Source: Alphaproteobacteria bacterium (GTDB lineage Bacteria > Pseudomonadota > Alphaproteobacteria > RS24). From it: 60,652 bases of DNA. The notes under the pieces were generated by a model. The model had not been told where the DNA came from. It made no database searches and was given only the letters and a program-made list of their open reading frames with translations. The stretch is from contig CATDDF010000028.1 of assembly GCA_949498175.1 (NCBI GenBank), positions 1 through 60,652 of the forward strand, given 5' to 3'. Positions 31,166 through 40,659 of this stretch are shown in pieces. How positions within the stretch are numbered: the first letter of the stretch is position 1; every line of letters starts with the position of its first letter. Made by a program: the position numbers and the translations under genes.

Positions 31166-32274
31166 GCGAGTTCAGCCAGTATATTTCCCCGCCGGAAGAA
31201 ATCATCGAAGACACGCGCAATGGCAAAATGATTGTGTTGGTCGATGCGGAAGACCGCGAGAATGAGGGCGATTTGATTATTCCCGCGCAAATGGCGACGC
31301 CCGATGCGATTAATTTCATGGCCAAATTCGGTCGCGGCTTGATTTGCCTGACGCTGATGCAAGAGCGCGCCGACCAGCTTGGGCTTGAGTTGATGGCGCA
31401 AAATAATCGCTCACGCCATCAAACTGCTTTCACCGTGTCGATTGAAGCGCGCGAGGGTATTTCGACCGGCATTTCGGCGCATGACCGATCAAAGACCGTA
31501 TCGGTTGCCATCGACCCGACCAAAGCCATGCAAGACATTGTCTCACCCGGGCATATTTTTCCGCTGGTGGCACGCGATGGCGGCGTGCTGATACGCGCCG
31601 GTCATACCGAGGCCTCAGTGGATATTGCGCGTCTCGCCGGTCTGTATCCGGCCGGGGTGATTTGCGAGATTATGAATGATGACGGCACCATGGCGCGCTT
31701 GCCCGATCTCGTGCAATTCGCACAAATACATGGCCTCAAACTCGGCACCATTGCCGATTTGATTGCCTATCGCCGCCGCAATGACACACTCATTCAGCGC
31801 ATTCATGAAGATACATTCACGCTGGCCAATGGCAGCGAGATGAAGGCGCATATTTATATGAACACGGTGACCAATGAAGAGCATATTGCGCTGGTAAAGG
31901 GCGATATTTCCGGCGACACGCCTGTTCTGACCCGCTTTCATGCCGAAAATCTGGTGGCGGATATTGCCGGTAGCGGTATGCCGCGCGCCGGTGTGTTTCA
32001 AAAAGCGCTGGAGAAAATCGACGCCGAAGGGCGCGGTGTGGTGGTGATTATCCGCAATACCTCACCAACGCCTTTTACCGATAGCATGAACCCGCAATCA
32101 AGCGGTGACCCGATGCCGACGCGGCTTTTGGATTATGGTTTGGGGGCGCAAATTGTTGCCGATTTGGGCTTACATCAAATCGAACTCTTGTCCGACACGC
32201 CGCGCACTGTGGTGGCATTGGAAGGCTATGATTTAGAAATTGTCGGTCAGCGACCGATTACTGATGAGGCATAA
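31162..32274 (+). CDS. ribB: 3,4-dihydroxy-2-butanone-4-phosphate synthase with degenerate GTP cyclohydrolase II domain
   Basis: The N-terminal half (~15-205) is a complete DHBP synthase: [13 protein letters not shown] (catalytic acidic loop), [19 protein letters not shown] and [16 protein letters not shown]. It makes the four-carbon precursor of lumazine. The C-terminal half (~210-370) has the fold of GTP cyclohydrolase II but lacks the zinc cysteines; where active enzymes have a CLTGD...CDC pattern, this reads [19 protein letters not shown]. The second domain is therefore probably inactive, and a separate RibA or alternative must exist. This degenerate form is common in alphaproteobacteria. 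Confidence 0.92.
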   Translation: MSEFSQYISPPEEIIEDTRNGKMIVLVDAEDRENEGDLIIPAQMATPDAINFMAKFGRGLICLTLMQERADQLGLELMAQNNRSRHQTAFTVSIEAREGISTGISAHDRSKTVSVAIDPTKAMQDIVSPGHIFPLVARDGGVLIRAGHTEASVDIARLAGLYPAGVICEIMNDDGTMARLPDLVQFAQIHGLKLGTIADLIAYRRRNDTLIQRIHEDTFTLANGSEMKAHIYMNTVTNEEHIALVKGDISGDTPVLTRFHAENLVADIAGSGMPRAGVFQKALEKIDAEGRGVVVIIRNTSPTPFTDSMNPQSSGDPMPTRLLDYGLGAQIVADLGLHQIELLSDTPRTVVALEGYDLEIVGQRPITDEA

Positions 32275-32275
32275 A

Positions 32276-32701
32276 ATGTCGAAAAAAGTTCTGATTGTGG
32301 AGGCGCGGTTTTACGAAGATATGGCTGACGCATTGGCGGAGGGCGCGATTGCCGCGCTTGATGCGGCGGGGATAACCCATGAACGGGTTGCCGTGCCCGG
32401 CGTGTTGGAAGTGCCGGTAGCGATTAAATATGCCGCCGAGACCGGGCAATATGACGGCTATGTCGCGCTTGGCGTTGTCATTCGCGGCGAGACGACCCAT
32501 TACGAAATTGTCTGCAATGAAAGTGCGCGCGGCCTGATGGAGCTGGGCATCAAAGACAAGCTGGCTATCGGCAATGGAATTCAGACGGTTGAGAATAGTG
32601 ACCAAGCATGGGCGCGCTGCAAAATGTCTGAAAAAGACAAGGGCGGCGGTGCGGCAAAAGCGGCCATTGCACTGATGGACTTGCGCGATAGCTGGTCTTA
32701 G
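32276..32701 (+). CDS. ribH: 6,7-dimethyl-8-ribityllumazine synthase
   Basis: RibH condenses the pyrimidinedione with dihydroxybutanone phosphate to lumazine, forming oligomeric shells. The 141-residue protein has [33 protein letters not shown] (with the catalytic His) and [20 protein letters not shown] 32276 lies one base after the ribB stop; the in-frame start at 32240 is inside that gene. With ribD, ribE and ribB it completes the riboflavin branch except for GTP cyclohydrolase II. Confidence 0.94.
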   Translation: MSKKVLIVEARFYEDMADALAEGAIAALDAAGITHERVAVPGVLEVPVAIKYAAETGQYDGYVALGVVIRGETTHYEIVCNESARGLMELGIKDKLAIGNGIQTVENSDQAWARCKMSEKDKGGGAAKAAIALMDLRDSWS

Positions 32702-32716
32702 GGGTAAACCGCCTCT

Positions 32717-33187
32717 ATGAGTGCTGATACACACGACGCCCGATCTTCAGCGCGCCTGCTCGCCGTGCAGGCGCTCTACCAAATGGATATTGCGCGTACC
32801 CCGCTGGAAGTGATTATTCGTGAGTTTGGTGAGCATCGCATGGAGGCCAAGCTCGACGATATTGAATTGCCACCGGCTGATGGTGAGCATTTTGAAATGC
32901 TGTTGCGCGGCGTTGTTGAAAATCAGACAGAAATTGACCGACTGGTCGATGGCAAGCTGGCAGAGAATTGGACACTCGCGCGCCTCGACAGCACTTTGCG
33001 CGCCATTTTGCGCTGCGGTGTGCAAGAGCTTTTGCATGCGCCGCACATCCCTCCGCAAGTGGTGGTATCTCAATATGCCGATATTGCCCATGCCTTTTTC
33101 GAAGGGGCCGAGGGTGGCATGGCCAATGCGCTGCTCGACAATGTGGCGAAAAGCCTGGTCAATGATAAAGACTCGGCGGCCGGCTAG
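32717..33187 (+). CDS. nusB: Transcription antitermination factor NusB
   Basis: NusB binds the boxA element with NusE (S10) in rRNA antitermination. The 156-residue all-helical protein shows ARLLAVQALYQMD at the N-terminus and LDSTLRAILRCGVQELLHAP plus FVNALLDNVAK-like ANALLDNVAKSL at the C-terminus. It sits next to ribH, the usual partner in proteobacteria, and one base before thiL. Confidence 0.93.
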   Translation: MSADTHDARSSARLLAVQALYQMDIARTPLEVIIREFGEHRMEAKLDDIELPPADGEHFEMLLRGVVENQTEIDRLVDGKLAENWTLARLDSTLRAILRCGVQELLHAPHIPPQVVVSQYADIAHAFFEGAEGGMANALLDNVAKSLVNDKDSAAG

Positions 33188-33188
33188 A

Positions 33189-34118
33189 ATGACTGACAAT
33201 CAGCAGCTTGATGAGTTTGGTTTGATTGCCGAACTGCTTGCGCCTTTGGCTGACAATGAAGCGGCAGAAAAGCTGAGTGATGATGCTGCGCGTGTTTCCG
33301 TACCCGATGGACAGGAATTGGTTATCAGCGCGGATGTGCTGGTTGCCGGTGTGCATTTTCCCGAAAATGCCGATGGTGGGCTGGTCGCCAAGCGCACCAT
33401 AGCCTGCAATATGTCTGACCTCGCAGCGAAAGGGGCAAAACCTCATGGCTGTCTGCTGATGCTCGGTGTCGCGCCACATTGGGATAGCGGCTGGCTTGCC
33501 GATTTTGTTGATGCCTTTGGTGACAGTCTGAAAACCTATGAGATGCAGCTTTGGGGAGGCGACACGGTGCGCGCCACTCAAGGTTTCGCCGGATTGACCG
33601 TGCATGGGCTGGTGCCGCACGGCGAAATGTTGACGCGCAGCGGCGCGCAAGATGGCGATGATGTTTATGTGACCGGCACAATAGGCGACGCATTTCTTGA
33701 CTTATTGCGTGGCGGCGCAGCCTATGCCGACCCGCAACCACCACTGGCCTTCGGGCAGGCATTACGCGGTCTTGCCAATGCCACAATTGATGTTTCAGAC
33801 GGACTAATGGCTGACCTCGACCATTTATGCGTGGCCAGCGGAGGCGTGATGGAGATATCGGCAGAGCATGTTCCGCTTTCAGAAGCCGGAAAGGTGCATG
33901 GCGACATAAAAGCTATGGTCAGTGGGGGTGATGATTTGCAAATCGCTTTTACGGCAGCGCCGCAAAAGGCCGAAGCGCTGGTTAAATTGGCCGCAACTTT
34001 GGACATCAAACTGACGCGCATCGGGAAGTTTTCATCTTCGCCCCGAAAACAAGCGCTATTGCTGGCCGCAGATGGCACTGAAATCATCCTTGAAAGGCGC
34101 GGTTTCCGTCACTTTTAG
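33189..34118 (+). CDS. thiL: Thiamine-monophosphate kinase
   Basis: ThiL phosphorylates thiamine monophosphate to the active cofactor thiamine diphosphate. The 309-residue protein begins with EFGLIAELLAPL and has DDAARV, ISADVLVAGVHFP, ACNMSDLAAKGAKPHG, WGGDTVRA and TIDVSDGLMADLDHL, the Mg/ATP sites of the PurM-like fold. A frame open back to 32820 overlaps nusB and is not the start; ATG 33189 follows the nusB stop by one base. nusB-thiL-hppA is a frequent alphaproteobacterial order. Confidence 0.92.
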   Translation: MTDNQQLDEFGLIAELLAPLADNEAAEKLSDDAARVSVPDGQELVISADVLVAGVHFPENADGGLVAKRTIACNMSDLAAKGAKPHGCLLMLGVAPHWDSGWLADFVDAFGDSLKTYEMQLWGGDTVRATQGFAGLTVHGLVPHGEMLTRSGAQDGDDVYVTGTIGDAFLDLLRGGAAYADPQPPLAFGQALRGLANATIDVSDGLMADLDHLCVASGGVMEISAEHVPLSEAGKVHGDIKAMVSGGDDLQIAFTAAPQKAEALVKLAATLDIKLTRIGKFSSSPRKQALLLAADGTEIILERRGFRHF

Positions 34119-34215
34119 CGTTTTTCACGCATATTCAGCATTTTCTGCGCTTTTTCTTGGCTTCTTCTTGCTTTTGCAGGCATTTTTTGGCATATCTCGC
34201 TCACTTTACAGGGGA

Positions 34216-34244
34216 GGGAAGTCGGCCCGCAAAAGGCCATTCCC
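34216..34244 (+). promoter_or_regulatory. Hairpin in the hppA leader
   Basis: GGGAA-gtc-GGCC pairs with GGCC-a-TTCCC across a CGCAAAA loop, 22 nt before the hppA start. There is no T-run, so it is not an intrinsic terminator; it could stabilise the mRNA or respond to a signal. The preceding 100 nt are pyrimidine-rich with repeated TTTTT runs and hold no gene. Confidence 0.35.
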
Positions 34245-34265
34245 ATAACAAAAGAGGATTTACTC

Positions 34266-36377
34266 ATGAGCACTTTGATGTGGCTTATCATCGGGTCAGG
34301 TCTGCTCGCCATTGCTTATGGCGTTTGGGCGGCTCGCAGCATTATGGCGGCTGACGCCGGTAATGAGCGGATGCAAGAAATTGCATCAGCCATTCAGGAG
34401 GGCGCAGGCGCTTATCTGAACCGCCAATATCGAACCATTGGTATTGTTGGTCTGGCGATTGCCGTTTTGGTTACATTCCTCCTCGGCGCGAAAGTGTCGG
34501 CCGGTTTTGTTGTCGGCGCGGCGCTGTCAGGCGCGGCCGGCTATGTCGGCATGTTGGTTTCCGTGCGCGCCAATGTGCGCACCACACAAGCAGCCAGTGA
34601 AAGCCTCGCCGGTGGCCTGTCCATGGCCTTCCGCTCAGGCGCTGTCACCGGTATGTTGGTTGCCGGTCTGGCTCTGTTGGCGGTGGCCGTTTACTTTGCT
34701 GTTCTGGTCGACGGTTTTGGTCTATCACCCGATAGCCGCGAAGTTGTTGATGCACTCGTCGCACTTGGCTTCGGTGCCTCATTGATTTCAATCTTTGCCC
34801 GTCTTGGCGGCGGCATTTTCACCAAAGGTGCTGATGTAGGCGGTGACCTTGTCGGTAAAGTTGAAGCCGGTATTCCTGAAGACGACCCGCGCAACCCGGC
34901 CACGATTGCTGACAATGTCGGTGATAATGTCGGTGACTGCGCCGGCATGGCGGCTGATTTGTTTGAGACTTATGCGGTGACGATTGTTGCCACCATGGTC
35001 TTGAGCTCCATCTTCTTCACTGCTGACGCGCTGACCATGATGATGTATCCGCTGGCCATTGGCGCGACCTGCATCGTCACTTCGATTGCGGGCACATTTT
35101 TTGTCCGCCTCGGTGCAAGCAATTCCATCATGGGTGCGCTGTATAAAGGCTTTATCGCTTCAGCCGTGCTCAGCCTGATTGCGCTTTACTTCGTCACTGA
35201 CGCAGTTATCGGCCTCGACACGCAGCGTGTTATTGAAGGGCAAGTGTTTGATGGCATGAGCCTCTATCTTTGCGGTGTGCTGGGTCTGGCCATTACCGGC
35301 CTGATTATTTGGATTACCGAATATTATACCGGGGTGAACTTCCGTCCGGTGAAATCAGTGGCTGCCGCTTCTGAAACCGGTCATGGCACGAACGTCATTC
35401 AAGGCCTGGCCGTTTCTATGGAAGCAACCGCTTTGCCCGCTATTGTTATTGTCGTCGGCATCATTGCGACCTATAGCTTGGCCGGCTTGTTCGGTATCGC
35501 CATTGCCGTGACCACCATGTTGGCCCTCGCGGGTATGGTTGTTGCGCTCGACGCATTCGGCCCGGTGACGGACAATGCCGGTGGCATTGCTGAAATGGCT
35601 GAATTGCCGGAAAGCGTGCGCGATACAACCGACGCGCTCGACGCTGTCGGCAACACCACGAAAGCGGTGACCAAGGGTTACGCTATCGGTTCCGCCGGTT
35701 TGGGTGCTTTGGTCTTGTTTGCCGCTTACACACAAGACTTGCGTTACTTTACGGCCAATGCTGACCAATACAGCTACTTCGCCGGTGTGACGCCTGACTT
35801 CTCACTGTCTAATCCTTATGTAGTAACCGGCCTGTTTGTCGGCGGTCTGCTGCCATATCTGTTCGGCGCGATGGGCATGATGGCCGTTGGCCGTGCCGGT
35901 GGTGCTATTGTTGAGGAAGTGCGTCGCCAGTTCAAAGAAAAGCCGGGTATCATGAAGGGCAAAGATAAGCCTGATTACACAGCTGCCGTTGACCTGCTGA
36001 CACGCGCCGCGATTAAGGAAATGATTGTGCCGTCCATGTTGCCGGTTCTTTCGCCTGTCGTCTTGTTTTTGATTGTCGAGCAAATCGCTGATCGTTCAGC
36101 CGCTTTCTCAGCACTGGGCGCCATGTTGCTCGGTGTTATCGTGACCGGACTGTTTGTTGCCTTGTCAATGACTGCCGGCGGCGGTGCTTGGGACAATGCC
36201 AAAAAATATATTGAAGATGGCAATCATGGTGGCAAAGGTTCGGAAGCGCATAAAGCGGCCGTTACCGGTGACACTGTCGGTGATCCGTATAAAGATACGG
36301 CCGGCCCTGCGGTTAACCCGATGATTAAAATCACCAATATCGTTGCTCTGCTGATGCTGGCCATTTTGGCGCATTAA
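34266..36377 (+). CDS. hppA: Proton-pumping membrane pyrophosphatase (K+-independent type)
   Basis: A 703-residue inner-membrane enzyme with about 16 spans that couples pyrophosphate hydrolysis to proton export. Active-site motifs: [39 protein letters not shown] and the C-terminal [18 protein letters not shown]. The sequence [16 protein letters not shown] has Lys (not Ala) after GNTT and Thr in the next key position, the mark of potassium-independent pumps. GAGG precedes the ATG at 34266. An intrinsic terminator follows at 36400. Confidence 0.95.
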   Translation: MSTLMWLIIGSGLLAIAYGVWAARSIMAADAGNERMQEIASAIQEGAGAYLNRQYRTIGIVGLAIAVLVTFLLGAKVSAGFVVGAALSGAAGYVGMLVSVRANVRTTQAASESLAGGLSMAFRSGAVTGMLVAGLALLAVAVYFAVLVDGFGLSPDSREVVDALVALGFGASLISIFARLGGGIFTKGADVGGDLVGKVEAGIPEDDPRNPATIADNVGDNVGDCAGMAADLFETYAVTIVATMVLSSIFFTADALTMMMYPLAIGATCIVTSIAGTFFVRLGASNSIMGALYKGFIASAVLSLIALYFVTDAVIGLDTQRVIEGQVFDGMSLYLCGVLGLAITGLIIWITEYYTGVNFRPVKSVAAASETGHGTNVIQGLAVSMEATALPAIVIVVGIIATYSLAGLFGIAIAVTTMLALAGMVVALDAFGPVTDNAGGIAEMAELPESVRDTTDALDAVGNTTKAVTKGYAIGSAGLGALVLFAAYTQDLRYFTANADQYSYFAGVTPDFSLSNPYVVTGLFVGGLLPYLFGAMGMMAVGRAGGAIVEEVRRQFKEKPGIMKGKDKPDYTAAVDLLTRAAIKEMIVPSMLPVLSPVVLFLIVEQIADRSAAFSALGAMLLGVIVTGLFVALSMTAGGGAWDNAKKYIEDGNHGGKGSEAHKAAVTGDTVGDPYKDTAGPAVNPMIKITNIVALLMLAILAH

Positions 36378-36399
36378 GCAAGCAAGACGCAAATTCAAG

Positions 36400-36430
36400 C
36401 CCCGGCATAGCGATATGCCGGGGTTTTTTA
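36400..36430 (+). terminator. Intrinsic terminator of hppA
   Basis: A perfect 10-bp stem, CCCCGGCATA (36400-36409) with TATGCCGGGG (36414-36423), a GCGA loop, then six T. On the other strand no T-run follows the stem, so it serves hppA, not the convergent bamE. Confidence 0.92.
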
Positions 36431-36443
36431 ATTGCTCAAACGG

Positions 36444-36938
36444 TTAAAATTGTGTCGGTGAACCGTCACCAAAGCGACCGATATTACCGAAGATTTGTTG
36501 AAGCGCGCTCAGCTCAGACCCTTGCGTTTGTGTGGTGCGCGCGACAATCGGCACAATAATGCCGTCTTCAAGGCCATACACAGCCAAGTCGCGCACGGTT
36601 TTGTTCTTGTCGAAATAAATTGCCAATACTTTGCGGTCAACTTCTTCAGGCGCGCGATAGCTCTCGGTCACAAAACGGCTGTAAATATAATAATAGGCCT
36701 CATTGTTTATTTTGCTGATGCTGGTCGGTGAGCCGAAACGGTCACGCACAGCTGACTGGTCGGTTACGCCTTTTTCGATATTTTCCTCTGACCGGTCATC
36801 AAAGAAGTAGCCGCGATTATCAATCACCGGCGCGCAAGCCAATATTGACGCAGTCAATAACCCGGCTGAGAGAATCGAACCGCGACGTTTCACCGCCTGT
36901 CCGAAAACCGCATCTTTTGTTTTTTGACGAAATCGCAT
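36444..36938 (-). CDS. bamE: Outer-membrane assembly lipoprotein BamE
   Basis: BamE is the small lipoprotein of the BAM complex that inserts beta-barrels into the outer membrane. The 164-residue precursor has a signal peptide ending in the lipobox SILAC, then the SmpA/OmlA domain: ENIEKGVTDQSAVRDRFGSPTSISKINNEAYYYIYSR and VLAIYFDKNKTVRDLAVYGLEDG. Its terminal ~30 residues are less conserved. Divergent from the bc1 chaperone gene; see the promoter entry for its very short leader. Confidence 0.88.
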   Translation of the reverse strand: MRFRQKTKDAVFGQAVKRRGSILSAGLLTASILACAPVIDNRGYFFDDRSEENIEKGVTDQSAVRDRFGSPTSISKINNEAYYYIYSRFVTESYRAPEEVDRKVLAIYFDKNKTVRDLAVYGLEDGIIVPIVARTTQTQGSELSALQQIFGNIGRFGDGSPTQF

Positions 36939-36949
36939 TATTGATTACC

Positions 36950-36978
36950 TATATAAGATAGCCTAGATGGGTAGCCAA
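36950..36978 (-). promoter_or_regulatory. Likely bamE promoter
   Basis: Read on the - strand: TTGGCT (36978-36973), 17 nt, TATATA (36955-36950). The expected start point lies only about 4-5 nt before the bamE ATG, so the transcript would be leaderless or nearly so, and no Shine-Dalgarno sequence is seen. Confidence 0.45.
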
Positions 36979-37028
36979 TCGCGCGCCGCGAGGCAATAGA
37001 AAATTCAATCCGCGTTCGGAGTAATATA

Positions 37029-37592
37029 ATGGGACTTCTCGACTTTTTGTCTTTGAATAAAAATGCCCCTGATTTGACACCTGCCTATACGGCCATTATG
37101 GCGCAGGCGCGCAAACCCAACCATTATGGAGTAGGGGGCGTGCCGGACAGTTTTGACGGGCGTTTTGATATGTTGGCCGCGCATGTCCATTTGGTTTTGC
37201 GCCGGTTACGCAGCGAGGGCGTGGCGCGCGATGATATCGGTCAGGCGCTGTTTGATATGTTTTTCCGAGATATGGATCAAGCCATGCGAGAAGCCGGTGT
37301 CGGTGATTTGGGTGTCGGTAAGAAAATTCGTAAAATGGCGCAAGCGTTTTATGGGCGCGCGGCAGCTTATGATGAGGCAATGGGGAAGGCCGCTCCGGTT
37401 AAGACAGATGGCGAGGTCGTTAACCGATTGAGTGCCGTCTTACAACGCAATCTTTATCCGGAGGCATCGGAAAAAGCGGATATGAAGAAACTGACCGCCC
37501 TAGCCGAAGAATTGTGTCGGCTGGAGCAACAACTGGCGGACACCGCGCTTGAGGATATTTTGGCCGGTCATGTGTTTAAGGCGGCATCATGA
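37029..37592 (+). CDS. Ubiquinol-cytochrome c chaperone (CBP3 family)
   Basis: A 187-residue homologue of the yeast/mitochondrial CBP3 factor needed for cytochrome bc1 complex assembly. The motif GVPDSFDGRFDMLAAHVHLVLRRL and FDMFFRDMDQAMREAGVGDLGVGKKIRKMA define the family. It has no membrane span or signal. The start at 37029 has GGAG upstream. It overlaps yceD by 4 nt; this pair upstream of plsX is a typical alphaproteobacterial order. Confidence 0.9.
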   Translation: MGLLDFLSLNKNAPDLTPAYTAIMAQARKPNHYGVGGVPDSFDGRFDMLAAHVHLVLRRLRSEGVARDDIGQALFDMFFRDMDQAMREAGVGDLGVGKKIRKMAQAFYGRAAAYDEAMGKAAPVKTDGEVVNRLSAVLQRNLYPEASEKADMKKLTALAEELCRLEQQLADTALEDILAGHVFKAAS

Positions 37593-38161
37593 GTGATGAA
37601 GAGACATTATCTGCACCTTTTGGCGAAGCGGAAATGAGCTTGTTGGTGCTGCATGATGAAGTACCGCCCCATGGCCGTGAAATTGAGCACCAACCGGAGG
37701 CCGATGTGCTGAGTGCGCTGGCCGGACGCTTTAATGTTGAAGAAGTGTCCGATTTGAAATTCCAAGCCTTGCTGATGCCACTCGACAATAATTGTCTGCA
37801 AGCCAGCGGCTCGGTTCGCGGACGCGTGCGGCAGATTTGTGGCGTGACGCTTGAGCCGATATGGACTGAAATCGATCAGCAATTTTCCGCTGAGTTTCAA
37901 CCGCAGGAATTGGTTGCCAAATATATTGTGCCGGAAGATGATTTTGATACTGAATTGCCCGAAGCCATGCAAGACGGCCGAGCCGATATTGGCGAAATGG
38001 TAACGCAGGTTTTTGCTATGGAAATACCTGCTTATCCGCGTGCTGAAGGAGCAGAATTTGCCGGATATGGGCAAAGCGAGATCGAAATTGAGGCGGAAGA
38101 CGCCAAGCAATCTCCATTCGCGGCCCTGTCGGCACTTAAGCCGACTGATGGTGATGCTTGA
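37589..38161 (+). CDS. yceD: YceD/DUF177 family protein
   Basis: A 190-residue DUF177 protein; in bacteria and plastids the family is linked to 23S rRNA accumulation. The core reads GSVRGRVRQICGVTLEPIWTEIDQQF, in which the usual C-x2-C pair is reduced to one cysteine, with an acidic C-terminus ending KQSPFAALSALKPTD, the recognisable SPFAAL box. It lies before plsX; unlike in many bacteria no rpmF lies between them. Confidence 0.85.
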   Translation: MSDEETLSAPFGEAEMSLLVLHDEVPPHGREIEHQPEADVLSALAGRFNVEEVSDLKFQALLMPLDNNCLQASGSVRGRVRQICGVTLEPIWTEIDQQFSAEFQPQELVAKYIVPEDDFDTELPEAMQDGRADIGEMVTQVFAMEIPAYPRAEGAEFAGYGQSEIEIEAEDAKQSPFAALSALKPTDGDA

Positions 38162-38229
38162 TAAAATACTCAAACAGGCGCATATAGGGCGGCGTTTTGG
38201 TATAGTAAGTATCGGTAGCGAGGGGACTT

Positions 38230-39273
38230 GTGAGCAAAACGGTAATTGCAATTGATGCCATGGGCGGCGATTTTGGGCCTGCCGTCACTATTGACGGCTT
38301 GGCGCGTATCCATAAGGCACGCCCGCATGCCTCTTATTTACTGTTCGGCAATGAAGACCGGATAAGCGCGGAATTACACAAGCACAAAGCCTTGTCGGAT
38401 ATTTGCACCATTATACATTGCGATGTTGACGTGCCGATGGATGCCAAGCCCAGCGTCGCCTTACGGCAAGGGCGAAAAATCTCCGGTATGTGGAAGGCCA
38501 TTCAAGCGGTCAAAGAAGGTGAGGCGCAGGCTTGCGTCTCTGCCGGCAATACCGGCGCGCTGATGGCCATGTCGAAAGTCATTTTGCGCACCCAACCGGG
38601 TATTGAACGTCCGGCCATTGCCTGTATTTGGCCGACTGTGCGCGGCGAAAGCGTGGTGCTCGATGTCGGTGCCAATATTGGCGGCACGGCGGCGCAATAT
38701 GTGCAATTTGCGGCGATGGGCGCCGCCTATGCGCGCACGGTATTTGGTCTCAAAAAACCTGATATCGGCCTTCTGAATATCGGCACGGAAGAAATGAAGG
38801 GCACGGATGAAGTGAAAGAGGCGGCTGAGTTGCTTGAGCGTTCAGAGCTAAATTTCAAAGGGTTTGTTGAGGGCGACGGTATTGGTCGCGGCGATGTTGA
38901 CGTTGTGGTGACCGATGGTTTTACCGGCAATATCGCGCTAAAAACCGCTGAAGGCACCGCACGGCAAATGGCTGAATATTTGCGTCAGGCTATGGGTAGT
39001 TCGCTGATGACGAAAATAGGCTATTTATTTGCCAAGAGCGGTTTTGATGCTTTGCGTGAGCGTATGGATCCGAACGCGGCCAATGGCGGCATGTTTCTTG
39101 GGTTGAACGGTGTGGTCGTCAAAAGTCATGGCGGTGCTGATGCTGATGGCTTTGCCACGGCGGTAGAAGTTGCGATTGAGGCAGCAGATGCCGATATGTT
39201 GGGTGAGATTTCGCGGCGTATAGAAAAAATTCAGACTTTGCTTGATGATGCGTGGGCAGAGTCGCTTGATTGA
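38230..39273 (+). CDS. plsX: Phosphate acyltransferase PlsX
   Basis: PlsX makes acyl-phosphate from acyl-ACP for phospholipid synthesis. The 347-residue protein begins AIDAMGGDFGPAVTIDG and has VSAGNTGALMAMSKVIL, LDVGANIGGTAAQYVQFA, LLNIGTEEMKGTD and DGFTGNIALKTAEG. The start is GTG 38230 with AGGGG upstream. fabH follows with 21 nt between, linking phospholipid and fatty-acid initiation. Confidence 0.95.
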   Translation: MSKTVIAIDAMGGDFGPAVTIDGLARIHKARPHASYLLFGNEDRISAELHKHKALSDICTIIHCDVDVPMDAKPSVALRQGRKISGMWKAIQAVKEGEAQACVSAGNTGALMAMSKVILRTQPGIERPAIACIWPTVRGESVVLDVGANIGGTAAQYVQFAAMGAAYARTVFGLKKPDIGLLNIGTEEMKGTDEVKEAAELLERSELNFKGFVEGDGIGRGDVDVVVTDGFTGNIALKTAEGTARQMAEYLRQAMGSSLMTKIGYLFAKSGFDALRERMDPNAANGGMFLGLNGVVVKSHGGADADGFATAVEVAIEAADADMLGEISRRIEKIQTLLDDAWAESLD

Positions 39274-39294
39274 TTGCATCAGCGAGGAGAGCTT

Positions 39295-40269
39295 ATGTCC
39301 CGCAAAGCAAAAATAATCGGCATTGGCAGCTATCTTCCAAGTGAAACTGTCAGCAATGATGACTTGTCAAAAATACTTGATACCAGCGATGAATGGATTA
39401 CCACCCGTTCCGGCATAAAACAGCGTCATCGGGCGGCTGACGGGGAGACGACCAGCGATATTGCGCTGGCGGCGGCGCAGCAAGCACTCGGCAATGCCGG
39501 TATTACCGCCAACGATATCGATATGATTATCGTATCGACCACAACGCCCGATTTGACATTTCCGGCCACTGCGGCATTGGTGCAGAAAAAACTCGGCATC
39601 AGTCACGGCGCAGCCTTTGATGTGCAGGCAGTGTGTTCAGGTTTTGTCTATGGCTTGAGCGTTGCCTCAGCTATGGTTGAAACTGGCCAAACCGAGCGCG
39701 CCTTACTGATTGGAGCAGAAACCATGACGCGGTTGCTCGATTGGGAGGACCGTGCCACGGCGGTACTGTTCGGTGATGGCGGCGGCGCGGTAGTGTTGGA
39801 AGCGACGGATGTTAACGCTGAAAGCGAACCGCATATTATCGGTTCTTATTTGCGCTCAGACGGCAATTTGACTGACTTGCTCTATGTCGATGGCGGGCCT
39901 TCGACAACCGGCACGACCGGCAAATTGCGTATGCAGGGACGCGAAGTTTATCGCCATGCCGTCGGCAATATCGCTGAAGCGATAAACAGTCTGCTGCAGC
40001 GCCATGCATTGACGGTAGATGATATTGACTGGTTTGTGCCGCATCAGGCCAATAAACGCATTATTGATGGCGTTGCAAAAAAAATTGGACTGCCGCCGGA
40101 AAAAACAGTAGTGACGGTGCAAAACCATGCCAACACCTCAGCCGCCTCCATTCCTCTGGCCTTGCATGAACTGGTCAAAAGTGGGCGTGTTTCATCAGGC
40201 GATTTGATTATGCTTGAAGCGATGGGCGGCGGTCTGACTTGGGGTGCCAACCTTATCCGTTGGGCATAA
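39295..40269 (+). CDS. fabH: 3-oxoacyl-ACP synthase III
   Basis: FabH starts fatty-acid elongation by condensing acetyl-CoA with malonyl-ACP. The 324-residue thiolase-fold protein has the nucleophile C114 in AVCSGFVYG, His in FVPHQANKRI and Asn in QNHANTSAAS, a complete Cys-His-Asn triad. GAGGAG precedes ATG 39295; the in-frame start at 39274 is less likely. Forms a unit with plsX. Confidence 0.94.
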   Translation: MSRKAKIIGIGSYLPSETVSNDDLSKILDTSDEWITTRSGIKQRHRAADGETTSDIALAAAQQALGNAGITANDIDMIIVSTTTPDLTFPATAALVQKKLGISHGAAFDVQAVCSGFVYGLSVASAMVETGQTERALLIGAETMTRLLDWEDRATAVLFGDGGGAVVLEATDVNAESEPHIIGSYLRSDGNLTDLLYVDGGPSTTGTTGKLRMQGREVYRHAVGNIAEAINSLLQRHALTVDDIDWFVPHQANKRIIDGVAKKIGLPPEKTVVTVQNHANTSAASIPLALHELVKSGRVSSGDLIMLEAMGGGLTWGANLIRWA

Positions 40270-40295
40270 ATCCCTCATTTAATTAAGTTTTACGC

Positions 40296-40324
40296 TTGCG
40301 CCGTTAATTTGGCTTGTGCTTAAC
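40296..40324 (+). promoter_or_regulatory. Possible ihfA promoter
   Basis: TTGCGC (40296-40301), 17 nt, CTTAAC (40319-40324), with TGTG just before the -10. It lies 20 nt upstream of the ihfA start, giving a short leader with GAGGAG. Both boxes are imperfect. Confidence 0.25.
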
Positions 40325-40344
40325 TCCCACTGAGGAGATTGGAA

Positions 40345-40650
40345 ATGTCGGGTAAAACGGTAACACGCTCTGACCTGAGCGAAATTGTCTACAACACGGT
40401 GGGACTGTCGCGGAGCGAGTCGGCGCAAATCGTCGAAACCGTCCTTGATGAAATTTCCGACGCTCTGATACGCGGCGAAGATGTCAAATTGTCTTCCTTT
40501 GGATCGTTTCTGGTACGCCATAAAAATGGCCGCATGGGCCGCAATCCGAAAACCGGTGAGGAAGTGCCGATTGAACCGCGCCGTGTTCTAAGCTTTCGTG
40601 CCAGTCATGTCCTCAAAGAAAAAATCAACAAAATGGCCGGTCTCGGCTAA
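40345..40650 (+). CDS. ihfA: Integration host factor subunit alpha
   Basis: IHF is a sequence-specific DNA-bending protein. The 101-residue subunit has [60 protein letters not shown] and the proline-tipped arm. Placement before a MerR gene and tRNA-Pro supports alpha over HU or beta. ATG 40345 follows GAGGAG; an in-frame TTG at 40339 is rejected. Confidence 0.93.
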   Translation: MSGKTVTRSDLSEIVYNTVGLSRSESAQIVETVLDEISDALIRGEDVKLSSFGSFLVRHKNGRMGRNPKTGEEVPIEPRRVLSFRASHVLKEKINKMAGLG

Positions 40651-40659
40651 ATCAAAGTC

